In this document: piece after piece, positions 10,303-19,938 of the stretch
Layout of the letters: the number at the start of each line of letters is the position of its first letter
Numbering within the stretch: position 1 is the stretch's first letter
Source of the DNA: Hyaloraphidium curvatum
Lineage: Eukaryota > Monoblepharomycota > Hyaloraphidiomycetes > Hyaloraphidiales > Hyaloraphidiaceae
DNA: 64,000 nucleotides
Assembly (NCBI GenBank): GCA_025558095.1
Contig: JAIVFI010000008.1
Coordinates: 1 to 64,000 of the forward strand
Reading direction: 5' to 3'
Notes under the pieces: model-generated
Seen by the model: only the letters and a program-made list of their open reading frames with translations
What the model was told of the DNA's origin: nothing
Database searches by the model: none
Made by a program: the position numbers and the translations under genes

Positions 10303-11665
10303 GCGAGGTGCTTGTGCACGGTCCTCCATGGAAACATTCTACTTCTGAGCACATGATAGAGCATCGCCAGATCCGATCCGGCCGGTCCGGCGCCCCCACA
10401 ACCTCCTCGGGCCCGGCACGAGCGCGAGCGCAGGGAACAGCATTCGGAGGATCCGGGGCCTTCGGCTTTGGAAGTCTTTCAGGTTCCTCTACCGCGATGG
10501 GGGGCGACGGCTGGGTCGCTGAGAGCTTGCCCTGCATTACTACTGCGGAGCGTGTGGGGACTGGGATGGCCTGCAAAGGCGCTTCGCAGTCACGAAGGCA
10601 GTCGTGCCGATCCCCCCGCACGTGGGACGACGGGCAGCCGGCCTCACCGCCGTCGCTGGATGCCATCAGATGCAAGCTCGTACCGTACCGCAGTCGCCGA
10701 CGCCTCCACGCGCCAGCCTTGACACCGCGCCGCAAAAGGAAGATGCTTACTTGTGGAGGCGGATTCCCCGCAGGAGGATCAAAACCGTTGACAGGCCCGC
10801 CGAAAGGGCCGTTGCCGAGAGGGACCATGCGAAGGAAGGCGGCGGCGCGGTGGGTAAAGTGCTCGAGGCTGGGCTGGGGCGAGGCGGCGGCGACGACGAT
10901 CGCAGGGAATGGAAGCCCGCACCCCGCACCGACCGCTCATCGCCGTCGGCGCGGCCGCCGCGGCCGTCTGCCCACCAGTCGTCCCTGGAGGACCTTCAAC
11001 TTAACACTGCCACCAAAGTACTGAGGGCGCGAAGCGGACCCTGTTGCGGCGGCACCGCTGGGTGCCGCTTCATTGGGGGCTCCACTTTGGGCCCCCGTTC
11101 GAGCCGCGGTCGGCGTGAACAGATGACGCCATGGCTCTGGGTGCGGCCGGCGTCGGAGCCCCCCAGCTCTGGCAAGACATCCGCCGCGTCGAGCGGCTCA
11201 CGACCGGACAGGATGCCAACCGGAGCTCTGCACCCCGGACGCGGCGGACGGGTGAGGTTACGACGGCGGCACCAGAAAGTGCTGCCGCCCTCTTTGCTCA
11301 GGTCCGCCGCGTCCAAGACTACAGACACCCGCACCGGTGGATGCGGCCCGAGACCGGCGAGATGGACCCGGACACAGCACTCGGTGGGAGCACCCGACGC
11401 CTCCTTCCGGATCGTCGCCGGCAGACTGCCCCTGCCGGCAAGATTGACGGATCGTCGGGCGTCGGGAGCTCCACCGAGTGGTCCCCGGCGCCGGGGGACG
11501 GAGTAGGCAACGCTCGGGCTCCCGGAGAAAACTCCAATCCCATCCGGGATGTACGTGCAACCGTCCCCTGTGCCACAACCAGCCGGTTTGCCACCGGCCG
11601 AACGTCTGGAGTGGGGGACAAACCGCGAGTACCTTTCGTCGTCTCGGCACGGCCGCCTGCCGACG
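10303..11665. other. Gene-free interval, 1.36 kb
   Basis: Several frames stay open here on both strands, but their composition is Arg/Pro/Ser-rich without domain-like patterns or consistent splice structure. I see no supportable gene, no tandem repeat and no mobile-element ends. Confidence 0.4.
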
Positions 11666-13120
11666 ATGCCCGCCGATCCCCTTCTTTCCCTGTCTGCCGC
11701 CGAAGCCGTTGCCGCGGTGCGCGACGGCCGCGTCTCTGCGCGCGAGCTCGTCCGGGCCGCGCTGGACCGCGCGCGCGCGTGCGCCGACCTCAACGCGTTC
11801 ATCGCGCTCGACGAGCGGGGCGCGCTCGCGGCGGCCGACCGGGTCGATGCCGCGCGCGCCGCCGGCTCGCCGCTGGGGCCGCTGGCCGGCCTGCCGGTGG
11901 TCGTCAAGGACAACATCAACGTCGCCGGGCTTCCGACCACCGCGGCCACGCCGGCGCTGCGCGGTTGCGCGCCGGCCAACACCGCGCCGTCCGCACGGCG
12001 CCTGATCGACGCGGGCGCCGTGGTGCTCGGCAAGACGAACTTGCACGAGCTCGCGCTGGGCGGCACGTGCACAAACGCCGCGTTCGGCGCCGTGCGGAAC
12101 CCGTACGACAGGGCGCGCATCCCCGGCGGGTCGTCGGGCGGCACCGCCGCCGCCATCGCCGCGCGCATCGCCGCGTGCGGCCTCGGCACCGACACGGGCG
12201 GCTCCACGCGCATCCCGGCCGCCCTGTGCGGCATCGCCGGGCTGCGGCCGTCGGTGGGCGACGGCGGCGGCCAGCAGCGCTACCGCGACGGCGGGGCCGT
12301 GGTGCCCATCTCGCGCACCCGCGACACCGTTGGGCCCATGGGTCGGACCGTCGCGGACGTCGCGCTGCTGGATGCTGTGGTCACCGGGTCCGCGCTGGCC
12401 GAGGAGGTCCCGCTGGCCGGCGTGCGGCTCGGCGTGCCCAAGGAGTGCTGGGAGGGCCTGGAGGCCCGCGTCGCGCGGGCCGCAGAGGCCGCGCGGGCAA
12501 AGCTCGAGGCGGCCGGGGCGACCCTGGTCGCCCTGTCGATGCCCGAGCTCTTCGCCATGGACGAGCGCGTGAGCTTCGTGGTGGCGCTGCACGAGTTCCC
12601 CGAGGACATGGCCGCCTACCTGGCCGCCAGCGGCCTCGCGGGAGCCGTCACGTACGACGCGGTCGCCGCGGCGGCCGCAAACCCCGACGTGCGAGGCATG
12701 ATCGGCCTGGTCGCGGCCTTGGCGGGTCCGTTCGCGGAGCAGTACCCCGAGGCGATGCGGGTGCACCGGCCGGCGCTGCAGGAACTGTACCGGCGGACCT
12801 TTGCCTCGCAGGACCTCGACGCGCTGCTCTTCCCGACCACGGTGCTGGCGGCGATCGAGATCGACGAGGTCCGCGGGTCGGGGACCACATCCATCGACGG
12901 CGGCCCGGAGCTCGAGACCTTCCGCGTGCTGATCCGCAACACCGGCCCGGCGAGCTGCGCGGGCCTGCCGGGCCTGTCGGTGCCCGCGGGTCTGGTCGAG
13001 GGGGGGCTGCCGTGGGGGTTGGAGATCGACGGGCCGCTGGGGAGCGATCGGAGGCTGCTGGGGATCGGGATGGCGATGGAGCGGGCGCTGGGGGCGGTGC
13101 CGCCGCCGCCGGAACCCTGA
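11666..13120 (+). CDS. Amidase-signature hydrolase (bacterial-like, intronless)
   Basis: Ser-cisSer-Lys amidase, 484 aa, hydrolysing an amide bond. The C-terminal end (GLPWGLEIDGPLGSDRRLL) resembles the mandelamide/indoleacetamide hydrolase branch, so a small aryl or indole amide is a plausible but unproven substrate. Catalytic residues are visible: Lys81 in VVVKDNINVAG, Ser156/157 in PGGSSGGTAAAIAA and the nucleophile Ser180 in GTDTGGSTRIPAAL. The start at 11666 begins SLSAAEAVAAVRDG, the normal N-terminal helix; an upstream ATG at 11549 would add 39 Pro/Arg-rich residues. There is no signal peptide, so it is probably cytosolic. Unlike most neighbours it has no intron over 1.45 kb, which is compatible with acquisition from bacteria; this is an inference only. 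It is unlike the second amidase in the window, which is multi-exon and FAAH-like. Confidence 0.88.
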   Translation: MPADPLLSLSAAEAVAAVRDGRVSARELVRAALDRARACADLNAFIALDERGALAAADRVDAARAAGSPLGPLAGLPVVVKDNINVAGLPTTAATPALRGCAPANTAPSARRLIDAGAVVLGKTNLHELALGGTCTNAAFGAVRNPYDRARIPGGSSGGTAAAIAARIAACGLGTDTGGSTRIPAALCGIAGLRPSVGDGGGQQRYRDGGAVVPISRTRDTVGPMGRTVADVALLDAVVTGSALAEEVPLAGVRLGVPKECWEGLEARVARAAEAARAKLEAAGATLVALSMPELFAMDERVSFVVALHEFPEDMAAYLAASGLAGAVTYDAVAAAAANPDVRGMIGLVAALAGPFAEQYPEAMRVHRPALQELYRRTFASQDLDALLFPTTVLAAIEIDEVRGSGTTSIDGGPELETFRVLIRNTGPASCAGLPGLSVPAGLVEGGLPWGLEIDGPLGSDRRLLGIGMAMERALGAVPPPPEP

Positions 13121-13656
13121 GGGCCGCATGCCGGTTTTGGCATCCATCCTGCCGCGGATCCCAGTGGGCCATCGGCATCCCGTTTCGACGGCCAGCTCGG
13201 GGACCTATTGTGCATCGGAAGTGTTTGGCTGGAGTGTTACGTAGAGTGTTCTTCTTGCAGGAAGGCACGCGGGTGCCTACGGGTCCGCCATCAACGGCGG
13301 CAGCAGCTGGAGCTGCCCAAGCAGCCGGCCCACATTCCAGACCAATGGCCTCTGCCTGATTTCGTCGTGCGCGGTTCGTCGTGCGCGGCCTTGAGTGGCG
13401 GGAGCTCGTGTTGGCCCTGCCGACCGGCGCCTCCTGCCCGTGGGTTCTTCCGTTGTGTCCTCGAATCCTCGTGTCTTTCGTGGTGGACACGTGCGGACGC
13501 GGGGCACCGAGGGCATGCTATTCGGACGAACGCGAAGGGTGCTAGTGCTCGCGGCCTCGGATCCAGTTCCTCAGCCCGTTCGCGGTGCGGGGATGGGGCC
13601 ACCGCCGCGCCGTTCGCGGGTCATTCTCAGAAGGTCCCCCACCCGCCACCACCTCG
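13121..13656. other. Gene-free interval between amidase and GGCT-like gene
   Basis: About 540 bases on the same-strand side of both neighbours. No coding pattern, repeat or structured RNA was recognised. Confidence 0.4.
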
Positions 13657-14760
13657 ATGCAGCGCCGGGACAGCGGCCGCCCGATGGGCCACTCGAGCCT
13701 CGGACTTTCCCTCCTCGGACGCCGCCGCGAGGCGCCCGATGGCCCGCCGTGGGCGGTCGTTGCGGTCGCGGAGGCGCTCGCGTGCACGGCGCCCGAGCTC
13801 GCGGCGCTGGCCGCCGCCGCCGCCGAGCGCGCACAGGCGCGCCCGCGCCACACGCTGACGGTCAGCCGCGCGACGCCGGCGCTGCTGAAGGACGTGTTTG
13901 CCGCGCTGGCGCTGGCCGGCCACGCGCCCCCGGGCCCCGCCGACGCCGCACCCGCCGCGGACCGCCACCTCGTCTTTGGCTTCGGCTCCTTGGTGAACCC
14001 GTGCTCGCGACTAAGGACGGTGCCCTCGGCCCACCTGGGCATGCCGGCGCTGCTCAGCGGATGGAGACGCGCGTGGAACTACCGCTGCCGCGACACGTAC
14101 ACCGCCGTCGGCATCGTCCCCGACCCGAACGGCATCGTCTCGGGCGTGCTGATCCCGCTCGCCGCCGACTCGGATCTCGCCGCCCTCGACGAGCGCGAAA
14201 AGGACTACGACCGCGTGGAGCTCCCCCGCGCTTCCCTCGCGCTGCTCCTGGACGACCCCCGCGGCGCGCCGCCGCCCGACCCCCGGGTGCGCATCTGGGC
14301 CTACGCGGCAAAAAGGGAGGACCCGCCCGACGGGGGCGCGCCGCTCGCGCAGAGCTACATCGACAGCGTGGTGCAGGGCGCCCTGTCGACCCTCGGCGCG
14401 CCGTTCGCGAGGCTGTTCCTCCGGACCACGGGGGGCTGGACCGGCACGGGCGGGGAAGTGCACTGGGTCGACGACAGGGGGATGAAGCGGGGGGCGAGGT
14501 ACGCGGGGTGGGAGGTCGACAGGGTCGACGCGGCGGCGATCGACGCGATGCTGGCGGAGGAGGTCGGCGGGGAGGTGCTGGCCGCCAGGCGGCGCGACCC
14601 GGGGTTCCTGGGGCCCGCGGAGGTGGGGCCGCCGCCGGGGGACGGGGTGGACGAGTTTGCCGAGCTCGAAGAGGTCGACGGGAACGCCGAGTTCGACGGA
14701 AACATGTCGGCGGAGGAGAGTGGTGAGGAGGGGGAATCGGAGGGGGAGCCCGACAAGTGA
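13657..14760 (+). CDS. Gamma-glutamylcyclotransferase-like protein
   Basis: Single exon, 367 aa. The central domain (about residues 105-270) has the gamma-glutamylcyclotransferase (GGCT/AIG2-like) signature: a substrate-loop start HLVFGFGSLVNPCSR, WNYRCRDTYTAVGIVPD, and an acidic segment LDEREKDYDRVEL with Glu179/Glu181, one of which would be the catalytic acid. Such enzymes release 5-oxoproline from gamma-glutamyl peptides or, in the ChaC branch, cleave glutathione; which applies here is not decidable. An Ala-rich N-terminal helical region precedes it, and a strongly acidic, probably disordered tail follows (repeated E/D/G after about residue 330). The start is uncertain between ATGs at 13657 and 13684. 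It is larger than stand-alone GGCTs (about 190-220 aa) because of both extensions. Confidence 0.75.
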   Translation: MQRRDSGRPMGHSSLGLSLLGRRREAPDGPPWAVVAVAEALACTAPELAALAAAAAERAQARPRHTLTVSRATPALLKDVFAALALAGHAPPGPADAAPAADRHLVFGFGSLVNPCSRLRTVPSAHLGMPALLSGWRRAWNYRCRDTYTAVGIVPDPNGIVSGVLIPLAADSDLAALDEREKDYDRVELPRASLALLLDDPRGAPPPDPRVRIWAYAAKREDPPDGGAPLAQSYIDSVVQGALSTLGAPFARLFLRTTGGWTGTGGEVHWVDDRGMKRGARYAGWEVDRVDAAAIDAMLAEEVGGEVLAARRRDPGFLGPAEVGPPPGDGVDEFAELEEVDGNAEFDGNMSAEESGEEGESEGEPDK

Positions 14761-14820
14761 AGAGACGATGATTCAATTGATAAGGCAACGCCCTGACCCT
14801 CTCCGATCCGCCGTCGCGCA

Positions 14821-15930
14821 TCACATCCTGTTGTGGCCTCGGATCAGCTCGGTTCGCCCCGCGCGGTTCCGGGCAACCCACCTCGCCTTGTGCTCGGCAA
14901 AGTGCCCCGCCACGTAGTCCTTCAAGCTCGTCGGCTTCACCTCGGGCCACAGCCTGTCGTCCCACAACTTCCTGTCGATGTACGAGCACCCCGCCGCCAG
15001 GTTCTTGGGGTAGAACAGCCCCGTCCGCGGCTTCACGTCGGCCGGGTGGCGGACCACGGTGACCTTGCGGCCGGTGAAGGACTCGTAGTGCCGGATCTCG
15101 TCGCCGGGCCGCCATGCGTCCGAGACGATGCGGACGGTGCGGTTGCGGGTGAGGGAGGGGTCGGAGGTGATCATGGCCGCGACGAACTTGGCGATCTGCG
15201 GACGGGCGGCGGCGATGAGGCCTTGAAAGAGGGGCAGCGGGCCGGCCGGCGGCCACCCACGTCCTCCCTGGCACAGCCCATTATCTCCTGGCCCCCCTCG
15301 ACGACGTTTGCCGTGGCCCCATCGGCCCCCTCCTTCCACCCGCAGATGAACTCGCTGAACAGGCAGTTCATGAAGAACCCCGTCACCAGCACGGTCCACT
15401 CCATCCCCAGCTCCTTCACGAGGGCCAGCGAAGCTGCCTTGCGCGCCAGCACGGGCCCGAACGCCTTCAATCCCCCTCCCAGGTTCTCGTCGTCGAAATC
15501 GTACCGCGAGGGGAAGAACCGCTTCACGCCCGCCTTGGCCGACGCGCGGATCAGCGCCGGCTCGCCGGCCTCGATGGCCGAGGCATCCTGCACCGCCACG
15601 CAGGAGAGGACGACCTCGATGCCTTCCAAGAGGGGTCAGGCAACGCGGGGGAGACGCGTCGGGGCGGGCACTCCCACCCTTGAGCACGGCCGCCATCCCC
15701 TCCACGTCCGCGTAGTCGACTCCGACGTACTTTGCCCCGCGCCTCTCGAACCCCTCGATCGTGCGCTTCTTCTCCCCCTCGAGCGCGCCCTTCCGCCCGA
15801 GCAGGAGCACCTCGTCCACCAGGCCCGCGGCCTTCTTCTCCAGCACGGCGTCCGCGACGAACTGCCCGATGGAGAAGCCGTTGGAGGAGCCCGAGGCGCC
15901 GGCGATGGCGACGCGGCGGTAGCCGGGCAT
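14821..15930 (-). CDS. NmrA-like / isoflavone-reductase-like NAD(P)-binding protein
   Basis: Atypical SDR of the NmrA/isoflavone-reductase type, 329 aa from exons 15930-15678, 15622-15261 and 15195-14821 (introns of 55 and 65 bases). The N-terminal dinucleotide motif is VAIAGASGSSNGFSIG, followed by a typical strand-helix pattern and KRFFPSRYDFDDEN in the position of the active-site loop. The second intron (GTGGGT...CGCAG) was placed so that CARED joins IAKFVAAMITSDP, reproducing the EDI..FVA motif of this family. An alternative 3' site gives a 35-base intron and was rejected. Members act either as redox enzymes on small aromatics or as redox sensors binding NAD(P). The sequence does not decide between these. 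No membrane segment or signal peptide is visible. Confidence 0.8.
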   Translation of the reverse strand: MPGYRRVAIAGASGSSNGFSIGQFVADAVLEKKAAGLVDEVLLLGRKGALEGEKKRTIEGFERRGAKYVGVDYADVEGMAAVLKGGSARPDASPPRCLTPLGRHRGRPLLRGGAGCLGHRGRRAGADPRVGQGGREAVLPLAVRFRRREPGRGIEGVRARAGAQGSFAGPREGAGDGVDRAGDGVLHELPVQRVHLRVEGGGRWGHGKRRRGGPGDNGLCQGGRGWPPAGPLPLFQGLIAAARPQIAKFVAAMITSDPSLTRNRTVRIVSDAWRPGDEIRHYESFTGRKVTVVRHPADVKPRTGLFYPKNLAAGCSYIDRKLWDDRLWPEVKPTSLKDYVAGHFAEHKARWVARNRAGRTELIRGHNRM

Positions 15931-16642
15931 CGCGGAGGGGCGGGTGGGGGACAGTTTGCAATGCGCGTTGGCGCGGCGCCGCACGAAGTCTTCTGCCCCG
16001 GATCTCGGACGAACATTCCCGTCCGGTTTCGGAATGGATGAGCAAATCCAACGAGAAACATCGGAAAGAAGATGTCCAACGGCATCAAGTCCCCTGCTCG
16101 GCCGTGCAGCGCGCCCCGGGCGTCGTCCGTGACCGTCCGCGGCCGTACTCCAAAGCCACGGCCCCTGCTCGGCTTTCGTCCTGCGTCCTGCGCAATCGAA
16201 GGCAGCTTGCGCAGCCTGCGAGCCTACTTGCAGGGCAGAAGCCGGGCGCTCGGGCTGGCGCTCACGGTCCGGTCCAGACTCCAGGACGCGGAACTCGTTC
16301 GGAATCCAAGGGCGGAGCCCTCCGGCGCCGCCGATGCCGGAAGCCTCCCGCGTCCAAGATCCTGGTTCTCCAGCTATGGGCGCCCGGAAGCTTTTGGGTT
16401 CGGCAAGATAAAGTACTATGGTCCCTTCGGTTTGCGGGTCCCAGCGTCCGCTGCCCCCGACACCATTCGGTGCCTGTGTCAGCAGCGGAATGCGATGCTG
16501 GCGGTGCGAAGTGGTAGTGTCGGGTGCTCAGAAGCGAGTGCGCAGGGCAGCAGATAGATCGTGTCCGCATCCCTTTCCGCGAGGTGACTCCGAACGGCGA
16601 AATCCTGTCCGGTGGTGAGCCCACCGGACGCGGCGAAATTCC
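15931..16642. other. Divergent gap between NmrA-like gene and Sel1 pseudogene
   Basis: About 710 bases. It should hold the promoter of the NmrA-like gene and perhaps lost 5' exons of the Sel1 pseudogene: a splice-donor-like GTGAGC lies at about 16615. No other gene was recognised. Confidence 0.4.
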
Positions 16643-17593
16643 TACTACATTCTGGGACAGTGCTATGCGAAGGGCACGGGCGTCATCAAGGACCTTGCCG
16701 AAGCTGCGAGGTTCTACCGTTTCGCCGCGGACGAGGGGTACCAAGGAGCTCAGTTCGAGCTGGCTCGTCTGTTGAGGGACGGCAAGGGCGTGCCTCTGGA
16801 TCACCGCGAAGCTGCGCGGTATTTCCGGATGGCGGCGGAAGAGGGTCACGCTCGGGCGCAATGCGAGCTAGCTCTCATGCTGAAGAACGGCACGGGCGTG
16901 GCATTGGACCTTTCCGAAGCGTCGCGCTGGCTTCGGAGGGCTGCGGAACAGGACCTGGCAAAGGCACAGTGCGAGCTCGGATGCCTTTGCGCGAAGGACG
17001 GGGGCTCCCCCTAGGACCTTGTCGAAGCCGTGCGCTGGTTCAGGCGCGCGGCGAAACAAGGCCATCTGGCCTCGCAGTTCAGGCTCCCCCTCTGCTTGAA
17101 ACGGGGAACCGGGGTGGCGAAGGACGAGGCCGAAGCCGTGCAGTGGTACCGCAAGGCTGCCGATCGCGGCCATCCGAGCTTGCAGTTCAACCTGTACCTC
17201 TGATACAGGTACGCGGAGGGCGCGGGCCGGGATCTCGCCGAAGCTGTCAGGTACCTTCGGATGGCCGCCAAATCGGGCCACGTCGGATCCATGGACAGCC
17301 TCGGCACTATGTTCGCGGACGGGAACGACTTCATCGATACCGACCAGTGCGAGGCCGCCCGCTGGTTCCGGATGGCGGCGGATGCCGGTCTCTCGGCGGC
17401 GCAAAACCATCTGGGAGCGTGTTTCGAGCACTGATGGGGCGTTGACAGGGACCTGCGCGAAGCGCTGGCTTGGTACCGCGAGGCGGCGGAGCAGGGTTCC
17501 GAGGAGGGTCTCACGGAAGCCGGCCGCATCACTTCGATTCTGGTGAATCTGCGGCGTTGCGCCGGATGGAAGACAAAGACAAGGGCTCGATGA
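16643..17593 (+). pseudogene. Sel1-repeat protein, inactivated by three in-frame stop codons
   Basis: One continuous frame (codons beginning at 16643) encodes about eight Sel1-like repeats of 36 residues, each with a G-x-G-V-x-x-D...EA...W/Y...A pattern, for example AKGTGVIKDLAEAARFYRFA and KNGTGVALDLSEASRWLRRA. The frame is broken only by TAG at 17012-17014, TGA at 17201-17203 and TGA at 17432-17434, and ends with TGA at 17591-17593. Each stop lies at a repeat position occupied by a residue in the other repeats (for example K/L before D at the first), so each can be explained by one base change. There is no frameshift. Sel1 repeats form helical solenoids that scaffold protein complexes. No start codon or 5' exon could be identified upstream, so the locus is also probably 5' incomplete. 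Stop-codon readthrough is a less likely alternative. Confidence 0.8.
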
Positions 17594-17786
17594 GTGTGTC
17601 GCCTTCTGCTCACTAAAGAATGCGCGGACAATGCCCGATTGTTGGTACGCCGTCCGGGCGCAGTTCCGTCCGCCGGAAGTTGCATCCCATCGCAGTCCTC
17701 GTCCCCGCCAATGGATCCATATCCAGCTCCGAGCCGCAAGCAGACGCAGACGACGTCGACTAGAGTTCTATTCAGCGCGACGAAGT

Positions 17787-19052
17787 TCACGCCAGGTAGG
17801 CCTCGTAGTGTGCAAACAGCGCCGCCGCAACCTTGGCCGCGGCATCCGCCAGCGCCGCCGGCCCGTTCAGCCGGAAGTCTGACCCCAGCTCCAGCTGCAC
17901 AGCATCGATCCCGGGCGGGCGCTGCGCGATGAACGCCCCCGTCGCGCCCGTCGCGGGATCGTACTCGTAGTCGTGACCCATGGCCAGCGACATGTTCTGG
18001 CTGCCGTAGCGCTGCACGATCCATCCGCCCGCGAACTTGGTCTCGTCGAGGCCCGCGGAGCCTGCGGGGATGACGGAGACGCCCTGGGATTCGAGGCTGC
18101 CAAACACGGAGCTGGGGGAGACGGCCAGGGCGTCGGGGCCGTGGGCAGCAAGCAGGGCCGAAACCGTCCTGCCGTCCTGCGTGCCGCGGAAGATCGCCGT
18201 CACGTTGTCATTCTGCCCATGGAGGTCGGCCAGGAGGCCGGTGCCGGAGGCGGCGCGGCAGGCGGCGACGGCGGATGCGATGGCGCCGTGGAACGATGCG
18301 TACGCGGCTCCGGCGGCCTGGAGTTGCAGCGACGGTGGGGGTGTCAAGAGCGGTGTGGCGCAATTGAGCTGCAGCTCGTACCTCGTTCTCGTAGGCATTG
18401 ATCCCCGGGGGCCGGTTGGCATCGCAGAACTTGCGGGCGAACCTCGCGATGGCGAGGTGCGGCTTCAGGAGCCCCGGCTGATCCAAGTCCACGGTCGCCG
18501 GGTCGATATTTGAGTTTGGGTTGAGCAGCACGAGCAGGTTCTCAAAGACGAGCTCCGCGAGGCGGTCCGTCTGGCTGTCGCGGGTGGTGACGAAGTCCTC
18601 GACCTGCGTCTGGTTGCGCTCGGGCACCGTGCCCGCCCCGTCCGGGATCGATCCGGTGCCACCGTGCGGGGCCGTGACGACGATGGGAACGTTGCCCTCG
18701 ATGTGCGTGAGGAGAGCGACCTGGTCCCACTGCCACGGGCGCGGAACAGGGGTCGTCGTTGCCGTCCGGGTGCGCGAGGTCGTGGTGGTGCGGGTCCGGC
18801 TCGTGGTGGTCGTACGCGTGCGCGAAGTGGTGGTCGTGCGCGTCCGCGTCGAGGTCTGGTAACCGGAGGGCGGGGTTAGCGAGGATGCGGAAGGGACGCT
18901 GGTCCGGTCTCCACCTCGGCGTCGCGCTCCCACACGCGGTGCTCCAGGGGGAGTTCGAGAGGGGCGGCCGACGTGCCGGCAATGACTCCGAGGAGGCAGA
19001 GGAGGAGCAGCACGGCAAGGGCCGCTGCAGCGGAGAAGGAGCGCGTGGCCAT
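17787..19052 (-). CDS. Secreted N-formylglutamate-amidohydrolase-like hydrolase
   Basis: Putative secreted zinc-dependent amidohydrolase of the N-formylglutamate amidohydrolase-like superfamily, 380 aa. Minus-strand exons are 19052-18915, 18855-18382 and 18317-17787 (introns of 59 and 64 bases, the first with a CTAAC branch). The N terminus MATRSFSAAAALAVLLLLCLL is a clear signal peptide ending near GTSAAP. Next comes a linker of tandem eight-residue units (about SRTRTTTT), likely O-glycosylated. The catalytic domain begins at about residue 85: VVTAPHGG (His110, Gly-Gly as in the family's metal site), SQTDRLAE, and LADLHGQND with His237. Position and order of these motifs match the family, but the true substrate of the fungal extracellular members is not known to me. 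The last exon ends VAAALFAHYEAYLA. Confidence 0.78.
18752..18855 (-). repeat. Short tandem repeat encoding Ser/Thr/Arg linker units
   Basis: On the coding strand a unit of about 24 bases is repeated three to four times and encodes about SRTRTTTT. It lies inside the second exon of the secreted hydrolase gene, immediately after the signal-peptide exon. Copy number could vary between strains. Confidence 0.75.
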
Positions 19053-19938
19053 GTCTTGCCGCTGCGAGTACGATGCGAGGCATAGTTGGGGACCCGCCCC
19101 TTTAATCCCGGGGCCTCGCGTTCCGCAGCTGTGGCGTCTCACTCACGCCCGGATCTTCCGCCCGCTTTGGCGGTGCCACGGAGGTTTGCGAGGGGTTAGG
19201 CCATTTTTAGGATCGCTGTGGCGGGCGGTGCTGCTGTCCCTAGGACCCTCCCGCGATGGTGTTTCAGGACCGAAATGCTGCGAAAAACATTGGCCAAGTC
19301 GGTTCCGTGACGCGGAGTGAAGAGCCAGCAACCGAAGCATTCAGGAGCGCCGGTCTCCCGGGTCTTCCTTGCAGAGATGTCCTTCCCGCCGCCTGGCCAG
19401 GATCTTCCGCCCCCCGTGCGATAGTAGGGCGCGGCTGAGCAAAGTTGTGCACGACAGGGGCGAGTGGCGCTTAACGCAGAACTGATTGGATAGACTTCAT
19501 TGGAGACTCAACGAAAGAATTTCAAGATTTCTCGGGTTGCCCGCGCGCTCCGCCCGAAACCCGAGACCTCCAACGCCAGACGCTTCATGACCAACAGATG
19601 TTCTTCGGGATTGTCCCGCTCCCTCCGACTTGGGCGATCGGTAAGCCGAAACGGTTGCTCTCCACCATATTCTACTCGCCCACCTACATCTCGGATACCC
19701 CGCACTCGGCGGCTCCCCTACGGGCGGCTTCGACCCGGCCAGGCGCCGGTCATCAACGACTGCAGGTCGGGTTAGACAGATGGTCAATGAGTTGATGCCG
19801 ATTTTCCGACGCCGCAAAGACGCCGGGTTCAGGCAGAAGCCAGCTCCGGCCCGCCGGGTCAACCGAAGACCCGTTTCCCGCAGCGGCCCGACCCCACCGG
19901 CCTTCAATCTCCCGCACGTCTCCACACGCTCCCCCGCG
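19053..19938. other. Divergent gene-free interval, 0.89 kb
   Basis: Lies between two divergent genes, so it probably contains both promoters. AT content is somewhat higher around 19440-19700 than in the coding regions. No gene, repeat or RNA was recognised. Confidence 0.4.

Noticed and set aside
15196-15230. 35-base intron option in the NmrA-like gene
   Set aside because: Too short, and it leaves extra residues. Using the later acceptor gives a 65-base intron and the expected EDI..FVA motif.
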